Part shown: piece by piece, positions 1 to 7,807 of the stretch
Layout of the letters: the number at the start of each line of letters is the position of its first letter
Position numbering within the stretch: position 1 is the stretch's first letter
NCBI GenBank assembly: GCA_017578085.1
Contig: PKQR01000009.1
Span: 1-31,613, forward strand
Length of the DNA stretch: 31,613 nucleotides
Direction: 5' to 3'
From: Bacillota bacterium
Lineage (GTDB): Bacteria; Bacillota; Limnochordia; Limnochordales; ZCTH02-B6
Made by a program: the position numbers and the translations under genes
The notes under the pieces: generated by a model
Databases searched by the model: none
Told to the model about the DNA's origin: nothing
The model's input: the letters and a program-made list of their open reading frames with translations, nothing else

Positions 1-2
1 TG

Positions 3-575
3 ACGCCCAACGGCATGACGTCCTGGGCGTGGCCGACGGTGCACCGCAGCATCGTGGTGGACGGCACCGCGGGCGTGCAGCTCACCGGCGGCATGTGGTT
101 CTGGGCCGAGTGGCAGCGGGACCTGGGCGTGAGCGAGGACTACCTGTGGGACAAGTTCGTCTTCACGCTCATCCCCAAGGGCGCCGACAACGGTCGTCCC
201 AACCAGCTGGGCCAGCCGCAGGCCTACATGATCACCTCCGCGTCGCGGCATAAGGACCTGGCCGCCCTGCTGATCACCATCGCCTCCGACGTGGACCTCA
301 ACACCAACCACTCGCGGCAAGGTGCCAAGCTGGCCATTCGCCGGTCTCAGACCGCCTTCCCGGACTTCGCGGCGAGCACCTACTTGGCCGCGGCGGCGAC
401 GCTGGTGCCCGACCAGATCTTCCTGCCCTCGCACCCGGCCTCGGGCTTCTACAACACGGCCCTCTATGAGGCCATCGGCGCTGTGGAAGCCGGCATGCTC
501 CGTCCCGAGCAGGCTCTGCAGGAGCTGGAGCGCCGTCTCCGCAGCCAGTTGGGCAACGATCTGATCGTCAAGTAA
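3..575 (+). CDS. ABC transporter extracellular solute-binding protein, C-terminal part (5' end outside window)
   Basis: The reading frame is open from the window edge, so only the last 190 residues are visible and the true start lies upstream. The piece looks like the C-terminal lobe of a family 1 (sugar/glycerol-phosphate type) binding protein: aromatic-rich stretches (TSWAWP, MWFWAEW), then a helical tail with PSHPASGFYNTALYEAI, a typical end for UgpB/MalE-like proteins. It is followed directly by two permeases, an ATPase and a glycerophosphodiesterase, the order of E. coli ugpBAECQ. It should capture the substrate outside the membrane and deliver it to the two permeases. The identity as a binding protein rests on context as much as sequence, because the diagnostic N-terminal half is not in the window. 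The substrate is inferred from the neighbours only. Confidence 0.75.
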   Translation, partial: TPNGMTSWAWPTVHRSIVVDGTAGVQLTGGMWFWAEWQRDLGVSEDYLWDKFVFTLIPKGADNGRPNQLGQPQAYMITSASRHKDLAALLITIASDVDLNTNHSRQGAKLAIRRSQTAFPDFAASTYLAAAATLVPDQIFLPSHPASGFYNTALYEAIGAVEAGMLRPEQALQELERRLRSQLGNDLIVK

Positions 576-593
576 TCACCGCAGGAAACGCAG

Positions 594-622
594 GCGGGGA
601 GCCTGTCTTGCAGGCTCCCCGC
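594..622 (+). terminator. Strong hairpin between binding-protein and permease genes
   Basis: A perfect 12-bp stem (594-605 with 611-622) closes a 5-nt loop just after the binding-protein stop codon. No T-run follows, so it may act as an mRNA-stabilising or partial attenuation hairpin that lets the binding protein be made in excess over the permeases, as is common in ABC operons. Full termination is less likely. Confidence 0.6.
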
Positions 623-696
623 ACCCGTCTTGCGGTTCCCCGGCCTCGGGGCCGGGCGGCCCCAAGGCCGGAACCCGCCGTAGGAGGGAACCGGCT

Positions 697-1602
697 GTGT
701 CCCGGGGACAGAAACTGGCGATTTTTGCCTTGTTCCTGCCCGCCCTCATCGTCACGGTGGTCTTTTACGTGGTCCCGGCGGTGATGACGGCGGCCATGAG
801 CTTTACCGACATGGACTTCCGGCTGCGCTGGAACTTTGTCGGGTTTGCCACCTTCGCGCGGATGTTCGAGGACTTTCTCCTGCCGCGCATCCTGAAGAAC
901 ACCATCGTCTACACCTTTTTCACGCTGGCTTTCTTTAATGTCGGCATGGCCGTGCTCCTGGCGCTGGTAACCGCATACGTGCCGGACCGGGTCGGGAGGG
1001 TCTTTCAGGCGCTGTGGCTCCTGCCGCGCTTTACGCCGCCTATCGTCTACGGAATCATATGGATGTGGATTTTGGACCCGACCCGGGCTGGGTTGCTCAA
1101 CAGCCTTTTGGCCCTGGCCGGGAGCCGGCCCGTCAACTGGGTGACCGACTACCCGATGGCCGTCGTGGTCATCACCAACGGCATTATCGGGGCGTCCTTC
1201 GGCATGGTCATCTTCTACTCCGCCATCAAATCCATCCCGCGGGACTACACGTGGGCGGCCTTGGCGGACGGCGCCACCTGGCCCCAGCAGGTGCGCTACA
1301 TCACCCTGCCCCTCATCCGCTGGCCGCTGCTCTTTGTGACCGCGTACCAGACGCTGTCGCTGCTGACATCTTATGAGTACATCCTCATCATTACCGGCGG
1401 CGGGCCGTACTTCGCCACCACCGTGTGGTCGCTGTACGCCTACAACCTGGCCTTTGGCGGGTATTTCGCCAATTACGAGTTTGGGTACGGCGCGGCGCTG
1501 TCCATTGTGCTGGTGCTCATCGGCACCATCGCGTCCATCGTGTACTGGCGGGTGTTCCGCTTCCGCGAGATGATGGCGGAGCCCAAGATCGAGGTGATGT
1601 AG
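697..1602 (+). CDS. ABC transporter permease (MalF/UgpA type)
   Basis: Integral membrane subunit, 301 residues, with about six hydrophobic segments and the cytoplasmic coupling loop seen as WAALADGATWPQQVRYITLP, a form of the EAA motif that docks onto the ATPase. It would form the transmembrane channel together with the next gene product. The start is GTG at 697, with AGGAGGG 682-688 eight bases upstream. The stop is one base before the ATG of the second permease, so the two are co-translated. Length and motif fit the MalF/UgpA subfamily without the long N-terminal extension of E. coli MalF. Substrate cannot be read from the permease alone. The downstream phosphodiesterase points to glycerol-3-phosphate or glycerophosphodiesters. 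Confidence 0.93.
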   Translation: MSRGQKLAIFALFLPALIVTVVFYVVPAVMTAAMSFTDMDFRLRWNFVGFATFARMFEDFLLPRILKNTIVYTFFTLAFFNVGMAVLLALVTAYVPDRVGRVFQALWLLPRFTPPIVYGIIWMWILDPTRAGLLNSLLALAGSRPVNWVTDYPMAVVVITNGIIGASFGMVIFYSAIKSIPRDYTWAALADGATWPQQVRYITLPLIRWPLLFVTAYQTLSLLTSYEYILIITGGGPYFATTVWSLYAYNLAFGGYFANYEFGYGAALSIVLVLIGTIASIVYWRVFRFREMMAEPKIEVM

Positions 1603-1603
1603 C

Positions 1604-2509
1604 ATGGCCCAGGCGCAGGCGCAGATCTCTCGCCCCAAAGGGGCCGCGCTCCGGGAAACCGCCCGCCGCGAGCGACGGCAAGAGCGGCTGCTTTCTGCGC
1701 TCATTTACACTTTTCTCATCCTGGTGTCGCTGCCGCTCATCGTCGGCTACGGGTGGCTGGTTTTGAACTCCTTCAGCACCGAGCTCGTGTACGGCGTGTG
1801 GCCCAGCGGTTTCACCACCAAGCACTGGCGCTTCTTGTTCCAACCCCCGTCGCCCTACTACCCTGACCTTTGGCGCACCACCTGGAACACCCTCGTGCTG
1901 GCCATCGGCATGACGATCACGGTGGTGGCGGTGGCCACACCCACCGGGTATGTGCTTTCCCGCATGAACTTCCGCGGCCGCAGCGCCTTTCTTGCCCTGA
2001 CCCTGGTGCTGCACGCGTTTCCCGGGATCACGCTCCTGATCGCCACGTACTACGTCTTGCGGTTCCTGGGGCTGCTCAACAGCATCCCAGGCGTGTTCCT
2101 GGTGAAAGCGGCGCTCATGCTGCCCTTGGGGATCTGGGTGATGAAGGGTTTCTATGACGGCATCTCGTGGGATGTGGAGATGTCGGCGCTGGTGGACGGG
2201 GCGAGCCGCATCCAGACCTGGTACAAGGTCATGCTGCCGCAGGTGATGCCCGGGATCGCGTCCATCTCCATTTTCTCGTTCATCTACGGCTGGTCGGAGT
2301 ACATTTACGTGATCACGTTCATCCAGGACAAGAACGCCTGGACCCTGGCCAGCTACATCAACGCCATCGTCGGGGACTACCGCTTCCTGGACTATGGCCT
2401 GTTGTCGGCGACGGCGCTGTTTTACATCGCGCCGGTGCTGTTGTTCTTCATCTTTACCCAGAAGTACCTGATGAAAGTCACCATCGGCGGCACGAAAGGG
2501 GGCAGCTGA
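1604..2509 (+). CDS. ABC transporter permease (MalG/UgpE type)
   Basis: Second transmembrane subunit, 301 residues. A basic, glutamine-rich N-terminus of about 30 residues precedes the first membrane segment, and five more follow. The EAA-like loop reads EMSALVDGASRIQTWYKVMLP and is followed by a proline-rich membrane re-entry typical of MalG/UgpE proteins. It begins one base after the preceding stop and ends two bases before the GTG of the ATPase gene, so stoichiometric coupled translation is expected. With the first permease it makes the heterodimeric channel. The family assignment is firm. The cargo is inferred from operon content. Confidence 0.93.
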   Translation: MAQAQAQISRPKGAALRETARRERRQERLLSALIYTFLILVSLPLIVGYGWLVLNSFSTELVYGVWPSGFTTKHWRFLFQPPSPYYPDLWRTTWNTLVLAIGMTITVVAVATPTGYVLSRMNFRGRSAFLALTLVLHAFPGITLLIATYYVLRFLGLLNSIPGVFLVKAALMLPLGIWVMKGFYDGISWDVEMSALVDGASRIQTWYKVMLPQVMPGIASISIFSFIYGWSEYIYVITFIQDKNAWTLASYINAIVGDYRFLDYGLLSATALFYIAPVLLFFIFTQKYLMKVTIGGTKGGS

Positions 2510-2511
2510 CC

Positions 2512-3639
2512 GTGGCCCGCATCCGGTTGGAGCGCCTGACGAAGAGCTTCGGCAACGTGACGGCCGTCAAGGGCGTCGATCTGGAAATCAACGACGGGGA
2601 ACTGTTGGCGCTGCTCGGTCCAAGCGGCTGCGGCAAGACGACCATTCTCCTCATGCTGGCCGGCATTTACCGGCCCACTTCGGGCGACATCTACTTTGAC
2701 GACGAACGGGTCAACGATGTGCCGCCCAAAGGGCGCGGCGTGGGGCTGGTGTTCCAGAGCTACGCGTTGTACCCGCACATGACCGTCTACGATAACATCG
2801 CGTTCCCGCTGCGCCTGCGCAAGACGCCCAAGGAGGAGATCGACCGGCGGGTGCGGGAAGTGGCCCGCATCGCGAAGATCGAGGAATACCTCCAGCGCAA
2901 GCCGTCGCAGCTTTCGGGCGGCCAGCAGCAGCGGGTGGCGTTGTGCCGGGCGCTGGTCAAAGAGCCTGAGCTGTTGCTGTTGGACGAGCCGTTGAGCAAC
3001 CTGGACGCCCGCCTCCGCATTGAAACCCGCACGGAGATCAAGCGGCTCCAGCGGCAATTGGGGATCACCACGATTCTCGTCACCCATGACCAGATCGAAG
3101 CCATGACCATGGCCGACCGGGTGGCTGTCATGCGCGCCGGCGTCATCGAGCAACTGAGCACACCTCTGGAGTTGTACAACCGGCCGGCCAACTTGTTCGT
3201 CGCCTCCTTCATCGGCGATCCGCCCATGAACCTGGTTTCTATGGAATACCGGGTGGACGGCGGCACGCCGCAGCTGGCCAATGCGGACTTCTCGGTCGCG
3301 TTGCCGCCCGAGGCCCGCGCTGGCATGGAGAAGGCGACCAGCAGCCAGGTGGTGCTGGGCGTGCGGCCCGAGGACTTGCGGGTGAGCTCGCAGCCGGTGG
3401 ACGGGAAGCCTGCCGGCGAGGTTTATATGCTGGAGCCCCTGGGCCGCGACACGCTGGTGGACGTACGCGTGGGCCAGCAGGCCATCCGGGCCCTCGTTCC
3501 CGGCGGCACGCCGATCCGCGTCGGGGACCGGGTGTGGCTGGACTGGGACATGGATCGCATGCATCTGTTTGACGCCCGTACGGAAGGGCGGCTGCCGGTA
3601 TCGGCCGGCGGCGAACGCGCTCAAGCAGCCGGTGCATGA
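2512..3639 (+). CDS. ABC transporter ATP-binding protein (MalK/UgpC type)
   Basis: Cytoplasmic ATPase of 375 residues that powers the two permeases. Motifs are complete: Walker A GPSGCGKT at 36-43, Q-loop Q82, signature LSGGQ 134-138, Walker B LLLLDEP ending near 160, and switch histidine H192. A C-terminal OB/TOBE-type regulatory region of about 130 residues follows, as in MalK and UgpC. The start is GTG at 2512, with AAAGGGGG at 2496-2502. An open frame continues upstream inside the permease gene, but the sequence there resembles no ATPase and the domain begins exactly at this GTG. The 3' end overlaps ATGA with a possible upstream start of the phosphodiesterase. In other genomes one such ATPase can serve several importers of this family. 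Confidence 0.95.
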   Translation: MARIRLERLTKSFGNVTAVKGVDLEINDGELLALLGPSGCGKTTILLMLAGIYRPTSGDIYFDDERVNDVPPKGRGVGLVFQSYALYPHMTVYDNIAFPLRLRKTPKEEIDRRVREVARIAKIEEYLQRKPSQLSGGQQQRVALCRALVKEPELLLLDEPLSNLDARLRIETRTEIKRLQRQLGITTILVTHDQIEAMTMADRVAVMRAGVIEQLSTPLELYNRPANLFVASFIGDPPMNLVSMEYRVDGGTPQLANADFSVALPPEARAGMEKATSSQVVLGVRPEDLRVSSQPVDGKPAGEVYMLEPLGRDTLVDVRVGQQAIRALVPGGTPIRVGDRVWLDWDMDRMHLFDARTEGRLPVSAGGERAQAAGA

Positions 3640-3653
3640 GGAGGAACCGAACG

Positions 3654-5126
3654 TTGAGAGGGCCTGCCATTCACGAGCTGCCGCCGTGGCCTAAGCCGGA
3701 GCAAAATCCCGAGGACCTGCAACTGGCGGCCCGCTATGCGCCTATCCTGCTCATGGACGACCACGAGCCCTTTGCACCCGAGGTCGCGGGCTACCGGGTC
3801 TTCCGCGCGGCCGGCCGATCGCCGTCTTTCCCGCGGGACATCCGGCTGGACCAGGGCGGCATACAGGCGGCTTTCGCCATCGAGTACGCCCTGTGGTGGG
3901 ACTGGGATATCGAGCACCTGTATGAGCTCGAGCACGTGTGGGTGTACGTGGATGCCCGCGGGCGTCCCGTCCGGGTGGAGGCCAGCTGGCACGGCCGCTG
4001 GCACGATCTGCGCCTGGGCCTGCCCGGCGGGGTGGTGCTGGAGGGCACGCATCCGGTCGTCTACGTGAAACCGGGCAAGCACGCGCTCGCGGCCCAGCCC
4101 GCCGAGTTTGAGCCGCTGCGGGACTACATCACCCGCGCCTGCGGCCGGTTTGCCGGCAGCGGCGGGGTGTGGGTGACCCCGCTTTTCGCCGGGCGTATTG
4201 CCGCGAAGACGCCGCTGGCGGACCGGCTGGTGCACACGTACCTGCAAGGCCGCCAGTTCACGCCGGCGTTTTCCTTCGGGCAGCGCTTCACCTTTGGCCC
4301 GGAGCGGCTCATCCCGTGGGAAGCCCTGGAAGCGGCCATCCCGGCCCGTGTCGCCTGGTGGACGGCGCAACTGGCCGGGCTGTATAAGCCGGGAGAGCGC
4401 CGTTGGATCCGCATCGGCCACCGGGGCGCGTCGGGGCATGCCGTGGAAAACAGCGCCACGGCAGTGCGGATCGCGTCCCAGCTTGGGGCGGACATGGTCG
4501 AGCTGGACGTCCGCTTGAGCCGCGACGGGGTGCCCGTCGTCATCCACGACGCCGTGCTCGACCGGGTGACGACAGGCAGCGGGCCCGTGGCCGAGCGCAC
4601 GTGGGAAGAGCTGCGCACTTTGCGCCTGCGGGAGCCCAAGACCGGCGCAGCATTGGATGAGGGCCTGATGACCCTGGCCGACGCCCTGAACTTGTGCCGG
4701 GAAGAGCACCTCGGGGTGTATATCGACGTCAAGGACAGCGCGGCACTGCCCGCGATCGTGGCCGCCGTGCGGGAGCATGGTTTCCAGCATGCGGCCATCA
4801 TCGGCTCTACGGTGCCCGATGACGTGCGCGCTCTGAGGGAGCTCGCGCCCGAGCTTCCTGCCGCGTGGCTGGTCGGCCTGCCGCCGCGGGACATCCCGGG
4901 GCTGTTGGCGGAGCTGGACGCCATGGGCGGGACGTACCTGCACCTTTGCTGGGAAAACGCAGGCCCCCGCCCGGACCAGCTGCTCACGCCGGGAGACGTG
5001 GAGCTGGTCCACCGGGCCGGCAAGGGCATCGTCTGCTGGCACGAGGAGCGCCCCGACGTCATCCGGGGACTCAAGGAGCTCGGCGTCGACGCGGTGTGCA
5101 GCGACTTGCCGGAGCTATTGGTCTGA
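3654..5126 (+). CDS. Glycerophosphodiester phosphodiesterase with an extra N-terminal VPS62-like domain
   Basis: The C-terminal half (from about residue 250 of 490) is a GDPD catalytic domain that hydrolyses glycerophosphodiesters to glycerol-3-phosphate and an alcohol. HRGASG at 256-261 and H298 are the catalytic histidine sites, and E283 and D285 fit the metal ligands. The first 240 residues are not part of the usual enzyme: ARYAPILLMDDHEPFAP, a WDWDIEHLYELEHVWVYVD stretch and an SWHG motif recall the VPS62/DUF946 fold. The start is TTG 3654, placed nine bases after AGGAGG (3639-3644). An in-frame ATG at 3636 overlaps the ATPase stop and is the alternative. No signal peptide is seen, so the enzyme is probably cytoplasmic. 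It holds the position of ugpQ in the ugp operon. The N-terminal assignment is tentative. Confidence 0.9.
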   Translation: MRGPAIHELPPWPKPEQNPEDLQLAARYAPILLMDDHEPFAPEVAGYRVFRAAGRSPSFPRDIRLDQGGIQAAFAIEYALWWDWDIEHLYELEHVWVYVDARGRPVRVEASWHGRWHDLRLGLPGGVVLEGTHPVVYVKPGKHALAAQPAEFEPLRDYITRACGRFAGSGGVWVTPLFAGRIAAKTPLADRLVHTYLQGRQFTPAFSFGQRFTFGPERLIPWEALEAAIPARVAWWTAQLAGLYKPGERRWIRIGHRGASGHAVENSATAVRIASQLGADMVELDVRLSRDGVPVVIHDAVLDRVTTGSGPVAERTWEELRTLRLREPKTGAALDEGLMTLADALNLCREEHLGVYIDVKDSAALPAIVAAVREHGFQHAAIIGSTVPDDVRALRELAPELPAAWLVGLPPRDIPGLLAELDAMGGTYLHLCWENAGPRPDQLLTPGDVELVHRAGKGIVCWHEERPDVIRGLKELGVDAVCSDLPELLV

Positions 5127-5135
5127 GGGAACTGC

Positions 5136-5194
5136 TGGCAGGTGCGGCGGCGCCGTGGGGTGGTCGTCTACGCGAGACGCCGCCGCTCCTGCCA
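5136..5194. terminator. Convergent-end hairpin after the phosphodiesterase gene
   Basis: Two 17-nt arms (5136-5152 and 5178-5194) pair with a single T-T mismatch. A second small perfect hairpin (5205-5210 with 5215-5220, CGTT loop) follows. They fill the gap between the + strand phosphodiesterase and the - strand helicase gene and could end transcription from both sides. Neither has a clear T-run. Confidence 0.45.
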
Positions 5195-5226
5195 ACCTGC
5201 TGGTCGCCACCGTTGTGGCGTTACCG

Positions 5227-6693
5227 TCACCATGGGACGGCCGTCAGCCGCCGGGCCTGGGCCACGGCCTGCACCCGCGGGTCTAGGCGGATGTGGCCCG
5301 GTTTCACGGGGTGGGTGAGCACCAGGTCGTCCAGAGAGCGGACGCGGCTCAACGCCACGTAGAGCTGCCCGTGGGCAAAGGTGGGGCGGGAGAGGTCCAG
5401 CACGACCTTGTCGAGGGTGAGCCCTTGACTCTTGTGGATGGTGATGGCCCACGCGAGCCGCAGCGGCAGCTGGGTGAACTGCCCCACCGACACGGGTTTG
5501 AGCACCCCGCCTTCGAGCTCAAAGCGGAACAAGTCCCACTGGTACGGCTCCACGGTTTCCTCGCTGCCGTCTGGCAATGCGACCGTGATCTCCTCGTCGT
5601 CCGGCCGGATGTGGCGCACGGTGGCCATGGTGCCGTTGACCCAGCGGCCCTGGGGGTCGTTGTTGAGCAGCATGACCCGGGCGCCTTCTTTGAGCTGCAG
5701 CACCCGTTCGGTCGGGTCGGCGTTGGGCGTGAACTCCCCGCTGACCCGGGCGTGAAACGTGTACAAGGGTCCGGGCAGCCGCCGCAGTTGCTCGGCGTTG
5801 ATCTGCGCCGCCCGGGCGTTGACGGTGGTCAAAAAGACGTAGTCGGAGTAGGCGGCCGGGTCCGCGTTGTGTACGACCCGGCTGTTGAGGCGCTCCAGGT
5901 GGCGCTGGGTAACGGTGCCGTCCCGGATGGCGTTGAGGATCTCGAGAAACTCGTCGTCCTTCTGGCGAAACCCCTCGGTCAGCTCGACCCAGACGATGTC
6001 CACGCCGGCCAGGCAATGGGCGCTGAAGAAATACGGGCTGGCATAGTAGGTGCGGAAGAGCTCTTCTTCGTCCGGGCGGACGACGGGCGGCAGCTGGTAC
6101 AGGTCGCCAAAGAACACCATGCGCACGCCGCCAAAAGGCGCGCCGGGTTGGGGACCGTTGATCTCGAGCGATCGGGCCACGCAGTCCAGCAGGTCCGCCC
6201 GCACCATGGAGATTTCGTCGATGATGATCATGTCCAGGTGCTTGTAAAGCTCCCGGGCCGGCCCCCAGGCCCGGCCCACCCGGTCGACGGTGATGTCGGG
6301 GCGGAACCTGAAAAAGGAGTGAATCGTCTCCCCCTGCACGTTGATGGCGGCGACGCCGGTCGGGGCCAGCACCGCCACGTTTTTCCTCGCGGTGCGGCGG
6401 AAGTGCTGCAGAAGGGTGGACTTGCCGGTGCCCGCCGCCCCCGTGATAAACAATGGCTCCTCGGACTCATGGAGAAGCTTGAGAGCGCGATGCAGCTCGG
6501 CCGTCAACAGGATGCCGGGCTGCTCACCGGGGTATGCACCGGGACGCTCGGCGGCCAATGGCTCGGTCCGATCGGCGGGAGATGGTTCGTTCCGATCGGC
6601 GGGGGATGGCTCGGTCCGACCGCCGGGAGAGGGGCGCTTATGGCCGGGCACGGGCATGACCTCGCAAAGATCGAACGTTTTCACGCCTGACAT
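5227..6693 (-). CDS. Pif1/RecD-like ATP-dependent DNA helicase
   Basis: Superfamily 1B 5'-3' helicase of about 488 residues. Visible motifs are Walker A GAAGTGKST at 85-93, motif Ia APTGVAAINVQGETIHSFF, Walker B IIIDEISMV near 156-164, motif III GDLYQLPPV, LTEGFRQ, and C-terminal ITIHKSQGLTLDKV with YVALSRVRS (motifs V/VI). The family unwinds forked or structured DNA, including G-quadruplexes, which would suit a GC-rich genome. Before the helicase core is a low-complexity segment EPSPADR repeated three times (24-bp DNA repeats). The start is uncertain: ATG at 6693 and ATG at 6657 are both possible and neither has a good ribosome site. The gene is divergent from the PH-domain membrane protein. 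Confidence 0.88.
   Translation of the reverse strand: MSGVKTFDLCEVMPVPGHKRPSPGGRTEPSPADRNEPSPADRTEPLAAERPGAYPGEQPGILLTAELHRALKLLHESEEPLFITGAAGTGKSTLLQHFRRTARKNVAVLAPTGVAAINVQGETIHSFFRFRPDITVDRVGRAWGPARELYKHLDMIIIDEISMVRADLLDCVARSLEINGPQPGAPFGGVRMVFFGDLYQLPPVVRPDEEELFRTYYASPYFFSAHCLAGVDIVWVELTEGFRQKDDEFLEILNAIRDGTVTQRHLERLNSRVVHNADPAAYSDYVFLTTVNARAAQINAEQLRRLPGPLYTFHARVSGEFTPNADPTERVLQLKEGARVMLLNNDPQGRWVNGTMATVRHIRPDDEEITVALPDGSEETVEPYQWDLFRFELEGGVLKPVSVGQFTQLPLRLAWAITIHKSQGLTLDKVVLDLSRPTFAHGQLYVALSRVRSLDDLVLTHPVKPGHIRLDPRVQAVAQARRLTAVPW
6560..6631. repeat. Three tandem 24-bp repeats in the helicase N-terminal linker
   Basis: Units at 6560-6583, 6584-6607 and 6608-6631 differ at only a few bases and together encode an eight-residue motif (EPSPADR plus T/N) on the - strand. 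They lie between the initiation region and the Walker A domain, so length changes should be tolerated. In-frame slippage is a likely source of variation between strains. Confidence 0.85.
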
Positions 6694-6808
6694 TCGTGCC
6701 GTGGCTGCCCGCGCCCTGCCGAAATGGCGCATTCGCCAAGGTGGCCGGGTAGGCGTATACGACAGGATGCTTGCGGCCGCGGCGAGAACCAAGAATGGGG
6801 GTGAAGGC

Positions 6809-7747
6809 ATGTCCGCACGCGCAGCATCCGACAGGGAGCAAGTGTTCCGCCCGGCCACTGTGCGCGGCCCGTGGGCGATAGTGCTTTTCGTCGTCGTGGG
6901 CATCGTGTGCCTCTTGCCCGCCGCGATGACCGCCTATTACGGGATCATCCAAAGCCGGCTGGCCTACCGGGTGAGCGCGGCCGGGATCACGGTCGAAATG
7001 GGCGTCGGAAAGATCGTGATCCCCGCGGCTGACGTGGCCGGTGTAGACCTGCTGGCAGACCCGGGTCGGGTGCGGCGGGCCTTTGGGGCGGGTTTGCGGG
7101 GCTTGCAGATGGGCTGGTACACCATGGGCGGCCAGCGGGTTTACCGGCTGACGACCGGCGGGCAGGAGCTGGTCTACGTGGACACCGCGGCGGGAGCGGC
7201 CGCGGCGAGGCCCAACACCCGTTACGTCTTCAGCCCCGAAGACGCGGATCGGTTTGTGGCCCTGGTGCGGGCGGCCCAGGCAGGCGAGTGGGCGGAGGTC
7301 GCGGGCGGCGTAGACGAAGCGGTGTTTTCCCCGCAGCCCGGTCCGTCGGTGCTCACGGACCCGTTCCTGTGGCTGGCCATCGCCGCCACGCTGCCCATTG
7401 CCATCGGGTTTCCGTGGGTGGTGACCGCAGGCGCCCGGGGGATGCATTACCGGGTTGGCCCTGACGGCATCGCCGTCCACCACCTGGGGCGCAAGCTCTA
7501 CCGGTGGCAAGACATCAAGTCAGTGCAGCGGCTGGACCAGGTGCCGCGGCTTTGGCGGGTCTTTGGCGCGAGCCTCCCGGGCTACCACGTGGGCGACTTC
7601 ATCGCCGGCTCCTTGGGTACGGTCAAGGTTTACGCCTCACGGCTCAAGCCCCCGATGGTACTCTTGGAAACCACTAGGGGCCGCCGGGTGCTGTTGGGGC
7701 CTGAGGACGTGGACGGGTTACTGAACGCGGTCGAGCACTACCGCTGA
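6809..7747 (+). CDS. Membrane protein with two PH-like domains
   Basis: Protein of 312 residues built from two similar halves. Each half has one membrane segment (about 21-45 and 186-208) followed by a bacterial PH-like domain (about 52-155 and 213-311). Shared landmarks are YRV..xGI.V, a VFG/AFG turn, and a C-terminal SPEDADRFVALV or GPEDVDGLLNAV helix. Domains of this kind usually act as membrane-associated scaffolds, and no enzymatic motif is visible. The start is ATG 6809 with GGGGGTGA just upstream. An open frame extends much further upstream, but that part is antisense to the helicase gene and has no membrane-protein character. Specific function is unknown. Confidence 0.85.
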   Translation: MSARAASDREQVFRPATVRGPWAIVLFVVVGIVCLLPAAMTAYYGIIQSRLAYRVSAAGITVEMGVGKIVIPAADVAGVDLLADPGRVRRAFGAGLRGLQMGWYTMGGQRVYRLTTGGQELVYVDTAAGAAAARPNTRYVFSPEDADRFVALVRAAQAGEWAEVAGGVDEAVFSPQPGPSVLTDPFLWLAIAATLPIAIGFPWVVTAGARGMHYRVGPDGIAVHHLGRKLYRWQDIKSVQRLDQVPRLWRVFGASLPGYHVGDFIAGSLGTVKVYASRLKPPMVLLETTRGRRVLLGPEDVDGLLNAVEHYR

Positions 7748-7752
7748 GCGCG

Positions 7753-7780
7753 CGCCGGCGGGGGATGAAGCCCACCGGCG
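7753..7780. terminator. Hairpin between convergent genes
   Basis: Arms 7753-7762 and 7771-7780 pair over ten positions with one mismatch and an 8-nt loop, five bases after the stop of the PH-domain protein gene. A pyrimidine-rich stretch follows on the + strand. The position between convergent genes supports termination in one or both directions. Confidence 0.5.
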
Positions 7781-7807
7781 TTCCCGCTCATGTTTTCTCG
7801 GTCCCGC

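Noticed and set aside
568..1704. Long open frame on the - strand across the first permease gene
   Set aside because: It mirrors the codon pattern of the + strand permease, is rich in H, R, G, P and Q, and has no ribosome site or family similarity; typical antisense frame of GC-rich DNA.
2422..3624. Long open frame on the - strand across the ATPase gene
   Set aside because: Antisense of a gene with complete ABC motifs; the encoded sequence has no recognisable domain.
3621..5042. Long open frame on the - strand across the phosphodiesterase gene
   Set aside because: Antisense of a gene with intact GDPD motifs and a good ribosome site.
5293..6690. Long open frame on the + strand across the helicase gene
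   Set aside because: The - strand carries all helicase motifs; the + frame is a G/C-rich shadow.
6341..6808. Upstream extension of the PH-domain protein frame
   Set aside because: It runs antisense through the helicase N-terminus; a good ribosome site and membrane helix begin only at ATG 6809.
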